The position numbers and the translations under genes were made by a program. A DNA stretch of 64,000 nucleotides from Ancylobacter sp. SL191 (GTDB lineage: Bacteria > Pseudomonadota > Alphaproteobacteria > Rhizobiales > Xanthobacteraceae): NCBI RefSeq assembly GCF_026625645.1, contig NZ_CP113056.1, positions 1,054,001 through 1,118,000 of the forward strand, written 5' to 3'. The notes below the pieces were generated by a model. That model saw nothing but the letters and a program-made list of their open reading frames with translations, searched no databases and was not told the DNA's origin. Shown here in pieces: positions 1 to 9,518 of this stretch; within the stretch, counting starts at the first letter, position 1, and each line of letters begins with the position of its first letter.

Positions 1-432
1 GCGCGAGCCCTCGACCTCGGGCTCGTAATAGCCGGTGAGGAAGCCCTGCGGCTGCTCCAGCGGGGCGATGCGGAAGGGCACGAATTCCCGGCGGAAGAAG
101 GCGCGGGCCGTGTGCTCGCGCGGATGCGCCGGGAGCCGCAGCGCGCGGGCGCAGGTCGCCCGCAGAGCTAGAAACACCGGCCGGGGCGGCGGCGCGCCCT
201 CCGTCGTCTTGCGGATCATTCCGCAGCTCAGGCGGAAGGCGGTGAAGGCCGGCGCGACGGGATCGGTATCCCAGCCAGGAATCGCGGCGAAGCTGACGGG
301 CTCCAGCACGGCCTGTGGGAAGAGCACCGGCGGCGCGTCAACGCTAGACGCCGCCTGAGCCTTTCCGGGAAAGGGCAGCAGGGCGGCTGTCAGCGCCAGA
401 AGGAGGGTTAAGGCCGGAAGGGTCGCACGCAC
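1..432 (-). CDS. mltA: Membrane-bound lytic murein transglycosylase A, N-terminal part (cut by window edge)
   Basis: MltA cleaves the beta-1,4 bond between MurNAc and GlcNAc in peptidoglycan, leaving 1,6-anhydro ends. The visible 144 codons begin with a signal-peptide-like stretch (hydrophobic LTLLLALTAALLPF, then AQA) and end with GFLTGYYEPEVEGS, the characteristic GYYEP motif of the MltA domain. The start is taken as GTG at 432, because the only nearby ATG (440) is in a frame that stops after ten codons and this GTG frame runs open to the edge. It follows the stop of the upstream TimA gene by 12 bases, so the two are probably one transcript. The catalytic Asp and the 3D domain lie outside the window. 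Confidence 0.9.
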   Translation of the reverse strand, partial: MRATLPALTLLLALTAALLPFPGKAQAASSVDAPPVLFPQAVLEPVSFAAIPGWDTDPVAPAFTAFRLSCGMIRKTTEGAPPPRPVFLALRATCARALRLPAHPREHTARAFFRREFVPFRIAPLEQPQGFLTGYYEPEVEGSR

Positions 433-444
433 GCGACCATCTTC

Positions 445-1167
445 TCACGAAGCGGCTTCGGTGGCGACCAGCTTCCAGTTGGGATCGCGCGCGCCGAGAT
501 CGCGGGCAAAGGTCCACACATCGGTGACATCCGCCACCTGCTCGGCATCGCCGTCGATCACCGTGCCGGCGCGATCGCGCGTCGCCGAGATGAGCTGGGA
601 GAGGAAGCGCACGGTGATCTGGGCGGTACGGCCCTTCACGCTCGCCTCGATGATCTCGGCCCTTTCGATGCCGACGAACTGCGTCTCCATCTTCTCACCG
701 CGCTGCTCGCGCTCCTGGATGGCCGCGGCGAAGCCGTCATAGACCTCGCGCGCCAGCAGTTCCTTGAGCGTGCCGCGATCGCCCTGGGCGAAGGAGACCA
801 CGATCATCTCATAGGCCGCGCGAGCGCCGGTCAGGAAGTGCTGCACATCGAAGCCGCGTTCCTGCGCGGCGATCGCGTCAAGACCATTGGCCACCGCTGA
901 GCCAAGCTCGGCCACCCCAGCCCAGCGGCGCGGAGAGCTCGGCGCTTCCTCGGGCTCGACCGGTTCCGGCACATTGGCGGGCTCGGCGGTGCCGGGAAAA
1001 TTGACAACCTTGTCGGAGGCGCCCGCGGGCGCCTTGGCGGGATCGCGGCGCGAATAGGGGTCGTAGGGCGGCCGTTCGCGCCCGGTCCTCTGTCCCAGCA
1101 CGCTGCGCAGCCGTATGAAAATGAACACGGCGAGGGCCAGGAAGATGATCGTATAGATGTCGAACAC
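445..1167 (-). CDS. Tim44/TimA-family inner-membrane protein
   Basis: 240 residues. One N-terminal transmembrane helix (residues about 4-21, IYTIIFLALAVFIFIRL) is followed by a basic, Pro-rich linker and a C-terminal Tim44-like domain (about 95-240). In mitochondria Tim44 tethers Hsp70 to the TIM23 import channel; the alphaproteobacterial homologue (TimA) is membrane-anchored with no firmly established role. It sits just upstream of mltA and divergent from secB, an arrangement I know from Hyphomicrobiales origin regions. The link to protein export suggested by secB next door is inference only. The start ATG opens directly on the hydrophobic helix. Confidence 0.85.
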   Translation of the reverse strand: MFDIYTIIFLALAVFIFIRLRSVLGQRTGRERPPYDPYSRRDPAKAPAGASDKVVNFPGTAEPANVPEPVEPEEAPSSPRRWAGVAELGSAVANGLDAIAAQERGFDVQHFLTGARAAYEMIVVSFAQGDRGTLKELLAREVYDGFAAAIQEREQRGEKMETQFVGIERAEIIEASVKGRTAQITVRFLSQLISATRDRAGTVIDGDAEQVADVTDVWTFARDLGARDPNWKLVATEAAS

Positions 1168-1540
1168 GTTACACGCCGCCGTTGATTTCGCTGCACCGGC
1201 GGGAGGCCGGCGGGCTCCGGAGTGAAGTTGGCTCAGCGCATCAGCGCCTTGCCCGTTCCCGTCTATGTACGACGTCCAACCGATTTCGCCAGTGTAGCGG
1301 ATGCCGCAAGGTCATCCATTCCACCGCGAACACGGTCTTTTGTCGACATGCGCGCCTAGACTAGTCGAAGCGCGGGCAACGCGCCAACCCTGCCGCTCCC
1401 CGGCCTTCGCTCGCCTTGTGAGCACGCGGCAACCGTGTTAGCGACACGCGCCCTTTACCGAAGACCGATGCGGCGGCACGACCGGCCGCGCGGCACATTG
1501 GCCGGCGATGCGCCTCCCGCCGGCGACACGGAGATTCCTG
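1168..1540. other. Divergent intergenic region timA/secB
   Basis: 373 bases between two divergent genes, so it must hold both promoters. I see a GC-rich hairpin-prone stretch near 1195-1215 (CCGGCGGGAGGCCGGCGGG) and no convincing sigma-70 pair, RNA gene or coding sequence. An open frame upstream of secB starts at 1508 but adds only 11 residues that do not belong to SecB. Confidence 0.4.
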
Positions 1541-2008
1541 ATGGCCGAGACCGAAAACGCCGTATCGATGCCGACCCTGCAGGTGCTGACCCAATATACG
1601 AAGGATCTCTCCTTCGAGAACCCGGGCGCGCCGGAATCGCTGGCGGTGGGCGGCCAGCCGCAGATCGGCATCCAGATCAAGGTGGACGCCAAGCCCGTGC
1701 GCGAGGGTTCGGAGTTCGAGGTCGAACTGAAGATCGAGGCCAAGGCCGAGCTGAAGGGCAAGACGCTGTTCGCGCTCGAACTCGCCTATGCCGGTATCTT
1801 CCGCGCCCAGAACGTGGCGCAGGAGACCATCCACCCCTTCATCATGATCGAATGCCCGCGCATGCTGTTCCCGTTCGCGCGGCAGATCGTCGCCGACACG
1901 GTGCGCAATGGCGGCTTCCCCCCGCTGATGATCGACCCGGTCGACTTCGTCACGCTGTACCGCCAGCGCATGGCCAAGCAGCAGCCGAGTGGCGTGCTCG
2001 CTTCCTGA
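1541..2008 (+). CDS. secB: Protein-export chaperone SecB
   Basis: 155 residues, the usual SecB length. SecB is a cytosolic tetramer that keeps preproteins unfolded and hands them to SecA. Family hallmarks are visible: [20 protein letters not shown] near the N-terminus and the strand [16 protein letters not shown]. The C-terminal part contains [32 protein letters not shown], written here only as the recognisable [10 protein letters not shown] and GGFPPL blocks. The start at 1541 (MAETENAV) is preferred to 1508 because it gives a standard N-terminus and is preceded by GGAGA at about 10 bases. It is the only plus-strand gene left of the putative oriC. Confidence 0.95.
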   Translation: MAETENAVSMPTLQVLTQYTKDLSFENPGAPESLAVGGQPQIGIQIKVDAKPVREGSEFEVELKIEAKAELKGKTLFALELAYAGIFRAQNVAQETIHPFIMIECPRMLFPFARQIVADTVRNGGFPPLMIDPVDFVTLYRQRMAKQQPSGVLAS

Positions 2009-2022
2009 CGCCTGACGCAGCT

Positions 2023-2739
2023 TCACGCGGCCGGGGCGGAATCGCTGCCGGCCGCGTAATCCTTCCAGATCGCCCCATCGCCCAGGCTGGCCACGAAGGC
2101 CGCATGGGCCGCCGCTTCTGCCGGATCGAGACGGGCAGGCAGAGGGCGCGGGCGCTCCCGCGGGGCGCCGATGACGAAGTCCGTGGTCTCCTCGCGGGTC
2201 TCCGCCACGGTAAGGCCGAGCGCCGTTTGCCGGCCACCGCACAGCTCCGCATAAACATCCGCCAGAAGCTCGGAATCGAGCAAAGCGCCATGCTTGGTGC
2301 GGCGTGAGCCGTCGATGCCATAGCGCGACATCAGGTCGTCGAGGCGGTTCGAGGCGCCGGGATGGCGCCGACGCGCGAGGCTCAGCGTGTCGATAACCCG
2401 GTCGAAGGTGATCGGCGGTCGGCCGATCTTCGCCAGCTCCGCATTGATGAAGCCGATATCGAAGGCCGCGTTGTGGATGACCAGCGGCGAATCCTCGATG
2501 AAGGCGAGGAACTCCTCCACCACTTGCGCAAAGAGCGGCTTGTCCGACAGGAATTCGGCCGACAGCCCGTGGACGTTGAATGCCTCGATCGGCATGTCCC
2601 GCTGCGGGTTCAGATAGACATGGTAGACCTGTCCCGTCGGGATGCGGTTATAGATCTCGACGCAGCCGATTTCGACCAGACGGTCGCCCGTCAGCGGGTT
2701 GAGGCCGGTGGTCTCGGTATCGAGAACGATCTCACGCAA
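2023..2739 (-). CDS. dnaQ: DNA polymerase III subunit epsilon (3'-5' proofreading exonuclease)
   Basis: 238 residues. Epsilon is the proofreading subunit of the replicative core polymerase. The DEDDh exonuclease signature is clear: LDTETTG with Asp7 and Glu9 (Exo I), the Exo II block [11 protein letters not shown], and [13 protein letters not shown] (Exo III region with HGA). Its first 8 bases overlap the end of coaE, so the two are translationally linked at the end of the aroE-coaE-dnaQ series. The C-terminal 60 residues are Pro/Arg/Ala-rich, as expected for the flexible tail that binds the alpha subunit. Confidence 0.95.
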   Translation of the reverse strand: MREIVLDTETTGLNPLTGDRLVEIGCVEIYNRIPTGQVYHVYLNPQRDMPIEAFNVHGLSAEFLSDKPLFAQVVEEFLAFIEDSPLVIHNAAFDIGFINAELAKIGRPPITFDRVIDTLSLARRRHPGASNRLDDLMSRYGIDGSRRTKHGALLDSELLADVYAELCGGRQTALGLTVAETREETTDFVIGAPRERPRPLPARLDPAEAAAHAAFVASLGDGAIWKDYAAGSDSAPAA

Positions 2740-3343
2740 GGTGGTCTCCTTCGGTCAGGCGCGCGACCAGCGCCGCGACTTCGGCACGGGCATGGTCGAG
2801 GCCCGGGCCGGTGTCGAGCAGATAATCGGCCCGGCGCCGCTTCTCCGCATCCGGCATCTGCCGCTTCAGGATCGACGCAAATTTCTCTTCTGTCATGTCC
2901 GGGCGTGCCATCACGCGGGCGCGCTGCACAGCTTCCGGCGCCGTGACGACGAGAACCGCGTCGGTCCGCTCCCGCGCACCGGTTTCAAACAGCAGGGGAA
3001 TGTCGAGCACAGCGAGACGGGCGCCGGCTTGCGCCGCCTCGCTGAGAAAAGCCGCCTCGCGGGCCCGCACCAGCGGGTGAACGATGGTTTCCAGCCGGTG
3101 CATGGCCGCGTCGTTACCCAGAACGCGCGCGCCAAGCAGGGCCCGGTCGATCCGCCCCTCCACCGTCACGCCCGGAAAGGCCGCCTCGACGGGAGCGACG
3201 CCCTCCGCGCCATAGAGCGCGTGAACCGCCGCATCCGCGTCATGCACGGGAATGCCCAATTCGCGGAAAAACGCGGCCGTCGTCGTCTTGCCCATGCCGA
3301 TGGAGCCGGTGAGACCCAGCCGGAACGGACCCTTGGCACTCAT
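2732..3343 (-). CDS. coaE: Dephospho-CoA kinase
   Basis: 203 residues. CoaE phosphorylates the 3'-hydroxyl of dephospho-CoA with ATP, the last step of coenzyme A synthesis. The P-loop [12 protein letters not shown] lies at residues 11-22, followed by [13 protein letters not shown], the conserved AD dipeptide of the substrate site, and later [10 protein letters not shown], typical of the family. The start is ATG at 3343, which overlaps the stop of aroE as ATGA; a longer frame upstream is only antisense-type sequence within aroE. The gene ends 8 bases inside dnaQ. Confidence 0.95.
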   Translation of the reverse strand: MSAKGPFRLGLTGSIGMGKTTTAAFFRELGIPVHDADAAVHALYGAEGVAPVEAAFPGVTVEGRIDRALLGARVLGNDAAMHRLETIVHPLVRAREAAFLSEAAQAGARLAVLDIPLLFETGARERTDAVLVVTAPEAVQRARVMARPDMTEEKFASILKRQMPDAEKRRRADYLLDTGPGLDHARAEVAALVARLTEGDHLA

Positions 3344-4185
3344 CGCAACTGGCCCTTGGCGGCAAGGTCGGCGATGGCGAGTGCGCGCAGCTCGGCCGTG
3401 ACCTCCGGGCGCACACCGAACCAGCGCTCGAAGCCCGGCACGGCCTGGTGCAGCAGCATGCCGAGCCCGTCCACCGTCTTCAGTCCGCGCGCCTTGGCGG
3501 CGGCGAGAAGGGGTGTCTCCAGAGGCACATAGACGATATCGGTGACCACGGCATCGGGCGACAGCGCCGAGAGGTCGATGTCGAGCGGCGGCTGCCCCTT
3601 CATGCCGAGCGAGGTGGTGTTGACGAGCAAGCGGCAGCCATTGAGCCGGCCGGCAAGGTCGCGCCATTCGATTGGGAGCACGCGCGGACCGAACTGGTCG
3701 CGCAGAGCTTCCGCCCGCGCCAGCGTGCGGTTGGCCACCACGACGCGATCAACGCCGCGTTCCAGCAAGCCATAGACGACAGCACGTGACGCGCCGCCGG
3801 CGCCGAGAACCACCGCCTCCCCGAGCGCGCGCGCCCAGTCCGGCTCGGCGGCATCGAGATTGGCGAGAAAGCCCGGCACGTCGGTGTTGGCGCCGTGCAG
3901 GCGGCCATTCTCGAGCCAGAGCGTATTGACCGCGCCGAGCGCGGCGGCCACGGAATCGAGTTCGGCGGCGGCACGGAAGGCGGCTTCCTTGTGCGGCACG
4001 GTGACATTGGCACCGATGAGCCCGCTCGCGGCGAAATCCGCGAAAAACCCGTCGATGGCATCAGGCGCGACGTCACAACGCCCATACTCGCCATCAATCC
4101 CGTGCTGCGCCAGCCAATAGCCATGGATCAGCGGCGAGCGGGAATGGGCGACGGGATGGCCGATAATGGCCGCGCGGCGGGTCAC
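3340..4185 (-). CDS. aroE: Shikimate dehydrogenase (NADP+)
   Basis: 281 residues. AroE reduces 3-dehydroshikimate to shikimate in aromatic amino acid synthesis. The N-terminal substrate domain has [16 protein letters not shown] and [11 protein letters not shown] with the catalytic Lys66. GANTDVPGF carries the catalytic Asp, and [12 protein letters not shown] is the NADP-binding Rossmann loop, followed by [18 protein letters not shown] overlaps with maf upstream (4182-4185) and coaE downstream show a tightly packed operon. Confidence 0.95.
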   Translation of the reverse strand: MTRRAAIIGHPVAHSRSPLIHGYWLAQHGIDGEYGRCDVAPDAIDGFFADFAASGLIGANVTVPHKEAAFRAAAELDSVAAALGAVNTLWLENGRLHGANTDVPGFLANLDAAEPDWARALGEAVVLGAGGASRAVVYGLLERGVDRVVVANRTLARAEALRDQFGPRVLPIEWRDLAGRLNGCRLLVNTTSLGMKGQPPLDIDLSALSPDAVVTDIVYVPLETPLLAAAKARGLKTVDGLGMLLHQAVPGFERWFGVRPEVTAELRALAIADLAAKGQLR

Positions 4186-4802
4186 AGCAGGTCTCCACGG
4201 GAACGCAGAAAGGCAAGAAGCGGTAGCAGCGGCAGGCCGAGAATGACCGAATGATCGCCCTCGATACGCTCGAACAGATGGATTCCGAGACCCTCGAGCT
4301 GATAGCCGCCCACGCTCGAGAGTACCGCGTCACCTGCGGCCGCGAGATAGGCATCGAGCGCGACATCGTCCAACACGCGCATGGTGAGATGAGCCGACTG
4401 GACCGTCTCGAACAGCACCTCACCGTCCCGCGCCACGGCGACGGCGGAATGCAGAGAATGGGTATGGCCCGCCAGCCGGGCCAGTTGGCGGCGGGCGGCG
4501 GCCCTGTCGGGCGCCTTGTGAAACGCCTCATCCCCCAACGCCAGCGTCTGATCGGCGCCGATCACCAGCCGTCCGGGCAGGAAAGCACTACCGGCCAACG
4601 CCTTGGCGCCGGCTAGATGGCCGGCAACCTGGGCCGGGCCGGCACCCGCGCGTACCGCCTCATCCTCCAGCGCGCGCTCATCCACCGCGACGGTGAACGC
4701 TTCATGCGGCAGGCCGGCGGCGGCGAGCAGCGCGCGGCGCGCGGCACTCTTCGAGGCCAGCACCAGCGAGTCGCCGCTGCGCCATAAGGCATTGTCCGTC
4801 AT
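4182..4802 (-). CDS. maf: Maf-family nucleoside triphosphate pyrophosphatase
   Basis: 206 residues. Maf proteins hydrolyse non-canonical or modified NTPs to NMP and PPi (house-cleaning) and have been linked to septum inhibition. The signature LVLASKSAARRALL lies at residues 13-26, IGADQTL with the catalytic Asp84 at 82-88, and SSVGGYQLEGLG in the C-terminal half. It starts the minus-strand run maf-aroE-coaE-dnaQ, with four-base overlap to aroE and 18 bases after the dikinase regulator. Which subfamily (YhdE- or YceF-like) it belongs to I cannot decide by eye. Confidence 0.92.
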   Translation of the reverse strand: MTDNALWRSGDSLVLASKSAARRALLAAAGLPHEAFTVAVDERALEDEAVRAGAGPAQVAGHLAGAKALAGSAFLPGRLVIGADQTLALGDEAFHKAPDRAAARRQLARLAGHTHSLHSAVAVARDGEVLFETVQSAHLTMRVLDDVALDAYLAAAGDAVLSSVGGYQLEGLGIHLFERIEGDHSVILGLPLLPLLAFLRSRGDLL

Positions 4803-4820
4803 GGGTTTTTCGTCCTTTGG

Positions 4821-5690
4821 TCAGGCACCCGTGGCCTCGGACGCTTTGCGGCGATGTTCCTGCAGCAGGCCGATAATGGCCGCCGCCGTCTCTTCGATGG
4901 AACGGCGAGTCACGTCGATTACAGGCCAGCCATGGCGCGCGCATAGGCGCCGGGAAAAGGCGATCTCCTCGGCAACCGCATCGCGGTCGACATAGGCATC
5001 CGGCGAGGCGCTGGTGGCATTGAGGCCCAACAGCCGGTTGCGGCGGATCTCCACCACCCGCTCGGCGCTGGCGACGAGACCCACCACCAGCGGGCGCTTG
5101 AGCGCCGACAGGCCCGGCGGGATGGGAAGGTTCGGCACCAGCGGAATATTGGCGGTCTTGATGCCGCGATTGGCGAGATAGATGCTGGTCGGCGTCTTGG
5201 ATGAGCGGGAAATGCCGAGAAGCACGACATCGGCGGCTTCCAGCCCGTCCGTGTGCTGGCCGTCATCATGCATGACGGTGAAATTCATCGCGTCGATGCG
5301 GCGGAAATATTCGCCATCGAGCTGGTGCTGGCCGCCGACGCGCGGCTCGGGCACACCGCCGAGATACGCCTGGAACAGCCGGACCACCGGGGCGAGGACC
5401 GAGAGAACCGGCACGCCATTGTTCTGGCAGTAGATTTTCAGCCGGTTGCGCAGTTCCGGGTCGGTCAGGGTGTAGAGCACGATGCCGGGAAATTCCTCGA
5501 TGGCCTGAATGGCCTTGTCGAGCTGCCGGTGGGTGCGCACGAGCGGGTAGATGTGCTCGATCGGCTTCACGCTGTACTGCGCCGCCGCCGCACGGCCGAC
5601 GCTGATCAGCGTCTCGCCGGTGGAATCCGAGACGAGGTGCAGGTGGTAATAGCTTTCCGCCTGACGGCCCGGATCAGTCACACCATTCAT
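4821..5690 (-). CDS. Pyruvate,phosphate/water dikinase regulatory protein (DUF299, RP001 family)
   Basis: 289 residues. These bifunctional serine/threonine kinase-pyrophosphorylases switch PEP synthase or pyruvate phosphate dikinase on and off. The family pattern is visible: HLHLVSDSTGETLISVGRA at the N-terminus, the P-loop-like GISRSSKTPTSIYLANRG, and NIPLVPN. The start is placed at ATG 5690 because the family begins shortly before the HLHLVSDSTGET block; a longer frame to 5774 would run into DnaA-box-like sequence. The gene next to hemE was named RP001 in Rickettsia, and this pair flanks the origin in Caulobacter and relatives. Confidence 0.9.
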   Translation of the reverse strand: MNGVTDPGRQAESYYHLHLVSDSTGETLISVGRAAAAQYSVKPIEHIYPLVRTHRQLDKAIQAIEEFPGIVLYTLTDPELRNRLKIYCQNNGVPVLSVLAPVVRLFQAYLGGVPEPRVGGQHQLDGEYFRRIDAMNFTVMHDDGQHTDGLEAADVVLLGISRSSKTPTSIYLANRGIKTANIPLVPNLPIPPGLSALKRPLVVGLVASAERVVEIRRNRLLGLNATSASPDAYVDRDAVAEEIAFSRRLCARHGWPVIDVTRRSIEETAAAIIGLLQEHRRKASEATGA

Positions 5691-6012
5691 CCACAGGGCT
5701 GTGCATAGGCTGGGAACAAGCCATGGGTTGCCGACGTTAGCAAGCCCTGGCCTGTTGATGGCCCTGCTTTCCATCCACAGGTGCCCTGCCTGTGAGTCAA
5801 ATCAAGGCAGGCTCCCTGAGTTATGGGGATAATCTGCCGCAGCCACACAAGCTCTTGAATCGAAAAGCGTTTACTCAGGCTTGCGGCGGCCTGTCCGGTG
5901 GGTTGGCTGGGGGCTTGTTGTGGCGAGCCCGGAACGCGTCTAATGCCCACGCCTAAACACCTACGACTCTCATTAAAATGAGATTCCTTAAGTAAGAAGG
6001 GCAGGGGACAGA
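5691..6012. other. Candidate chromosomal origin oriC (RP001-hemE intergenic region)
   Basis: 322 bases between the RP001-family gene and hemE, the position of oriC in Caulobacter and other alphaproteobacteria. DnaA-box-like nonamers differ from TTATCCACA by one base: TCATCCACA at 5687-5695 and TTATCCCCA on the minus strand at 5824-5832, inside TTATGGGGATAA; CCATCCACA at 5771-5779 differs by two. A hairpin CCTGCC/GGCAGG lies at 5785-5811. AT-rich patches occur at 5821-5875 and 5970-5998. Genes point away on both sides. No perfect DnaA box and no canonical CtrA site (TTAA-N7-TTAA) was found; the TTAA pair at 5973 and 5988 is spaced 11. Confidence 0.55.
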
Positions 6013-7041
6013 ATGGCTGAGCGGGTGGTGAAAGCGGTGCTGGACGGCCATGTCGCCAGCCGCACGCCAATCTGGATGATGCGCCAGGCGGGGCGCTATC
6101 TGCCGGAGTATCGCGCGGTGCGGGCGAGCGCCGGTGATTTCCTCACCCTCTGCTACACGCCCGCACACGCGATCGAGGTGACGCTCCAGCCGATCCGCCG
6201 CTTCGGCTTCGATGCGGCGATCCTGTTTTCCGATATTCTCGTCGTCCCGCACGCGCTGGGCTGCGACCTCACCTTCGAGCAGGGCGAGGGGCCGCGGCTG
6301 AGCACCGTGACGAACCTCAATGAACTCAATGCTTTGAGCACCGAGCTCGACGCCTCGAAGATCGACCGGGTCTATGAGGCGGTGGCGGGAATCCGCGCCA
6401 GACTGCCGGATGAGACGACGCTGCTCGGCTTCTGCGGCGCGCCCTGGACGCTCGCTACCTACATGATCGCCGGCCGTGGAACGCCCGATCAGGCCCCGGC
6501 GCGGCTCGCTTCCATGCGCGATCCCGCCTTCTTCACGGCGCTGATCGATAAGCTGGTGGAGGCTTCCGCGAGCTATCTGATCGGCCAGTTCCGGGCCGGT
6601 GTGGACGCGGTCCAGATCTTCGATTCCTGGGCCGGGGTGCTCGATCCGGAGGCGTTCGAGCAGTGGTCAGTCAGGCCGATCAGGCGGATTGTCAGTGCAG
6701 TGAGAGCAGAAGTTCCCGATGCCCGCATCATCGCCTTCCCGAAGGGCGCGACGCAGGCCGGGCTCACCTCGATGGCGCTGGCGAGCGGGGTGAACGGTGT
6801 CGGCCTCGACTGGACGGCGGACCGCCGGGCGGTGCGCTCCGCGCTGGGCGGGCGCTTCGCCCTCCAGGGCAATCTCGATCCGCTCGCGCTGATCGCGGGC
6901 GGTCCCGCGCTCGACCGCGCCATCGACACGCTGATGGCGGATTTTCGCGGCGCGGCGCATATTTTCAATCTGGGGCACGGCATCCGGCCGGAAACGCCGA
7001 TTGCCCATGTCGAGCAGATGATCCGACGTATGCGCGGCTGA
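6013..7041 (+). CDS. hemE: Uroporphyrinogen decarboxylase
   Basis: 342 residues. HemE removes four carboxyl groups from uroporphyrinogen III to give coproporphyrinogen III in haem synthesis. The hallmark [20 protein letters not shown] block is at residues 17-33, followed by [17 protein letters not shown] with the catalytic Asp. [14 protein letters not shown] and the C-terminal LGHGI complete the family signature. The start ATG is preceded by GGGGACAG. It is followed 13 bases later by hemJ, so two haem genes form one unit driven from the oriC-side intergenic region. Confidence 0.97.
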   Translation: MAERVVKAVLDGHVASRTPIWMMRQAGRYLPEYRAVRASAGDFLTLCYTPAHAIEVTLQPIRRFGFDAAILFSDILVVPHALGCDLTFEQGEGPRLSTVTNLNELNALSTELDASKIDRVYEAVAGIRARLPDETTLLGFCGAPWTLATYMIAGRGTPDQAPARLASMRDPAFFTALIDKLVEASASYLIGQFRAGVDAVQIFDSWAGVLDPEAFEQWSVRPIRRIVSAVRAEVPDARIIAFPKGATQAGLTSMALASGVNGVGLDWTADRRAVRSALGGRFALQGNLDPLALIAGGPALDRAIDTLMADFRGAAHIFNLGHGIRPETPIAHVEQMIRRMRG

Positions 7042-7054
7042 GGGGGGTGGCGCC

Positions 7055-7480
7055 ATGGCCTATGACTGGATCAAGGCGCTGCATGTGATGGCGGTCATCT
7101 CCTGGATGGCCGGCCTGTTCTACCTGCCGCGCCTCATGGTCTATCACTGCGAGGCCGCGCCCGGCTCGGTGCAATCCGAGACCTTCAAGATCATGGAACG
7201 GCGCCTGCTGAAAGCGATCATGAACCCGGCCATGATCGTGACCTGGCTGGCCGGGCTTTACCTGGTCTGGGCGGGCGGCTGGTATGTCGCGCCGTGGATG
7301 CACGCGAAATTCGCGCTGGTGCTGGCGATGAGCGCCTTTCACGGGCGTTGCGTGGGCTGGGTCCGCGATTTCGCCGAGGATCGCAACACGAAGGCGGGGC
7401 GCTATTTCCGCATCGCCAATGAAGTGCCGACGCTTCTGATGATCGGCATCGTCATTCTGGTCATCGTTAAGCCTTTTTGA
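7055..7480 (+). CDS. hemJ: Protoporphyrinogen IX oxidase HemJ
   Basis: 141 residues, an integral membrane protein with four hydrophobic helices. HemJ oxidises protoporphyrinogen IX to protoporphyrin IX and replaces HemY or HemG in most alphaproteobacteria. WIKALHVMAVISWMAGLFYLPRL-type sequence opens the protein, with the conserved His10, and is followed by the conserved YHCE. ERRLLKAIMNPAMI and AKFALVLAM are further family blocks. It lies directly after hemE, with GAGGGGGG upstream of its ATG. Confidence 0.92.
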   Translation: MAYDWIKALHVMAVISWMAGLFYLPRLMVYHCEAAPGSVQSETFKIMERRLLKAIMNPAMIVTWLAGLYLVWAGGWYVAPWMHAKFALVLAMSAFHGRCVGWVRDFAEDRNTKAGRYFRIANEVPTLLMIGIVILVIVKPF

Positions 7481-7729
7481 GCGCGCTTCTGCCGTCCTCG
7501 TGCGGGGGTTGCACCGAATCGCCGCTTTGCCTATGGTGCCCCTCGCTTCCGCTAAGCTGGCTGATGCTCCATTACTGACCGGTATCTCCCCGATGCCGGA
7601 CGGGGTATCGGATGAGAGGCCGGCTCATTGCCGGCCGCGTCCACGGACCAGCGCCTTCCTTTCCTGCTTTATCCCGGCCAGTGTCTTCCGCCTTCGCCGG
7701 GGTCAATCCAACTTCCGAGGCCTTTTCCC

Positions 7730-8995
7730 ATGGGGGAAATGAAGCTCCAGGACCTCAAGTCCAAAAATCCGGCCGAACTTCTCGCTTTTGCGGAGGAGCT
7801 CGAGGTCGAGAACGCCAGCACGCTGCGCAAGCAGGAGCTGATGTTCGCCATCCTCAAGCAGCTCGCCGCCCGCGAGACCGACATTATCGGCGAGGGCGTC
7901 GTCGAGATCCTCTCCGACGGCTTCGCCTTCCTGCGCTCGCCGGACGCCAATTATCTTCCCGGTCCCGATGACATCTATGTCTCGCCGAGCCAGATCCGCC
8001 GCTTCGGCCTGCGCACCGGTGACACGGTCGAGGGCCAGATCCGCGGCCCCAAGGATGGCGAGCGCTATTTCGCGCTGCTCAAGGTCAACACGATCAATTT
8101 CGAAGACCCTGAGAATATCCGCCACAAGATCAATTTCGACAATCTGACGCCGCTCTATCCCGACGAGCGCTTCAAGCTCGAAATCGAGGATCCGACGCGC
8201 AAGGATTTCTCCGCCCGCATCATCGATGTCGTGGCGCCGATCGGCAAAGGCCAGCGCGCGCTCATCGTCGCGCCGCCGCGCACGGGTAAGACGGTTCTCC
8301 TGCAGAACATCGCCCAGTCGATCACCACCAACCATCCCGATTGCTACCTCATCGTGCTGCTCATCGACGAGCGGCCGGAGGAAGTGACCGACATGCAGCG
8401 CTCGGTGAAGGGCGAGGTGGTCTCCTCCACCTTCGACGAACCGGCCGCCCGCCACGTCCAGGTCGCGGAAATGGTCATCGAGAAGGCCAAGCGCCTCGTC
8501 GAGCACAAGCGCGACGTCGTGATCCTGCTCGATTCGATCACCCGTCTCGGCCGCGCCTACAACACCGTCGTGCCGTCCTCCGGCAAGGTGCTGACCGGCG
8601 GTGTCGACGCCAACGCCCTGCAGCGCCCCAAGCGCTTCTTCGGCGCGGCGCGCAACATCGAGGAAGGTGGCTCGCTCACCATCATCGCCACGGCGCTGGT
8701 CGATACCGGCTCGCGCATGGACGAGGTGATCTTCGAGGAGTTCAAGGGCACCGGCAATTCCGAGGTCATTCTCGACCGCAAGGTGTCGGACAAGCGCGTC
8801 TTCCCGGCGATCGACATCACCCGTTCGGGCACCCGCAAGGAAGAACTGCTTGTGCCAGCGGACGTTCTGAAGAAAATGTACGTCCTGCGGCGTATCCTGA
8901 ACCCGATGGGCACGGTCGATGCCATCGAGTTCCTCCTGGACAAGCTGCGCCAGACCAAGACCAATGGCGACTTCTTCGATTCCATGAACACCTGA
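7730..8995 (+). CDS. rho: Transcription termination factor Rho
   Basis: 421 residues, standard for Rho. Rho is a hexameric RNA helicase that ends untranslated transcripts. [20 protein letters not shown] begins the N-terminal domain, the RNA-binding cold-shock-like fold contains [17 protein letters not shown], and the P-loop reads [12 protein letters not shown] with [10 protein letters not shown] following. ATG 7730 (MGEMKLQ) is chosen because rhizobial Rho proteins begin a few residues before MKLQ; ATG 7739 is possible. The 249-base leader from hemJ is unusually long for this dense region, in line with the autogenous Rho-dependent attenuation known for rho genes. Confidence 0.97.
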   Translation: MGEMKLQDLKSKNPAELLAFAEELEVENASTLRKQELMFAILKQLAARETDIIGEGVVEILSDGFAFLRSPDANYLPGPDDIYVSPSQIRRFGLRTGDTVEGQIRGPKDGERYFALLKVNTINFEDPENIRHKINFDNLTPLYPDERFKLEIEDPTRKDFSARIIDVVAPIGKGQRALIVAPPRTGKTVLLQNIAQSITTNHPDCYLIVLLIDERPEEVTDMQRSVKGEVVSSTFDEPAARHVQVAEMVIEKAKRLVEHKRDVVILLDSITRLGRAYNTVVPSSGKVLTGGVDANALQRPKRFFGAARNIEEGGSLTIIATALVDTGSRMDEVIFEEFKGTGNSEVILDRKVSDKRVFPAIDITRSGTRKEELLVPADVLKKMYVLRRILNPMGTVDAIEFLLDKLRQTKTNGDFFDSMNT

Positions 8996-9037
8996 CGGGG
9001 CGCGGGCCCCGTCTTCCGGCCCGGCAGCGGCCGGAAG
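8995..9037 (+). terminator. Two tandem GC hairpins after rho
   Basis: Directly after the rho stop, ACGGGG (8995-9000) can pair with CCCCGT (9007-9012), and CTTCCGGCC (9013-9021) pairs perfectly with GGCCGGAAG (9029-9037) around a seven-base loop. There is no T-run, so this would be a Rho-dependent end, an mRNA 3' stabiliser or a weak terminator before the next gene at 9054. Confidence 0.45.
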
Positions 9038-9053
9038 GATGGAGGGGACACAT

Positions 9054-9518
9054 ATGAGCGGGCTTCGCGGCATGCGGCTTCGGCAGCACCGGCTGCCCTC
9101 TCGGCTTTGTCCCACCCTGTCTACGGTTTCTGTCGCGGCGAGCCTCGCTCTGGCCGCGACGTTCTGGCTCGCGGCACCATCCATCGCGCTTGCCGGCATG
9201 GCCGAGCGCGAGCCTCCGGTGCCCGTGCTGTGGCTCTTAGTGATCGGCGCTGCCGCGCTGAGCTGGGTGATGGCGTGCCGGCGCTGGTGGCTGCCGCTGG
9301 CGATCTGGGTGCCCTCGGCGCTGTTCATCTCCAGCCTCATCGCTGACTTCGCCGATCCGGTGATCGGCCAGGCGGTGCGCGAGGAGCTGGGCGTCCTCTA
9401 TATTCTCGAAGCCGACCTTGCCGGCGCGCTGCTGCTGGTGGTGCCGCTGATGTTCGCCAATATCCGCTTCACGCGGAAGGAAGAGCGCCCGCGCCGTCCC
9501 GGTTCGCGCTTTGGTTGA
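9054..9518 (+). CDS. Hypothetical membrane protein with three or four transmembrane helices
   Basis: 154 residues; I do not recognise a family. Hydrophobic stretches fall around residues 23-46 (VAASLALAATFWLAAPSIAL), 57-74, 80-97 and 113-134, with a basic N-terminus and a basic tail (FTRKEERPRRPGSRFG). The start at 9054 is supported by ATGGAGGGGACACAT just upstream, a strong ribosome site GGAGG; an ATG at 9039 lies inside that site. It follows rho after two hairpins and precedes the DnaA-box-rich gap. Confidence 0.6.
   Translation: MSGLRGMRLRQHRLPSRLCPTLSTVSVAASLALAATFWLAAPSIALAGMAEREPPVPVLWLLVIGAAALSWVMACRRWWLPLAIWVPSALFISSLIADFADPVIGQAVREELGVLYILEADLAGALLLVVPLMFANIRFTRKEERPRRPGSRFG

Noticed and set aside
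5973..5991. CtrA binding site in the oriC candidate
   Set aside because: The two TTAA half-sites are 11 bases apart; CtrA needs 7.
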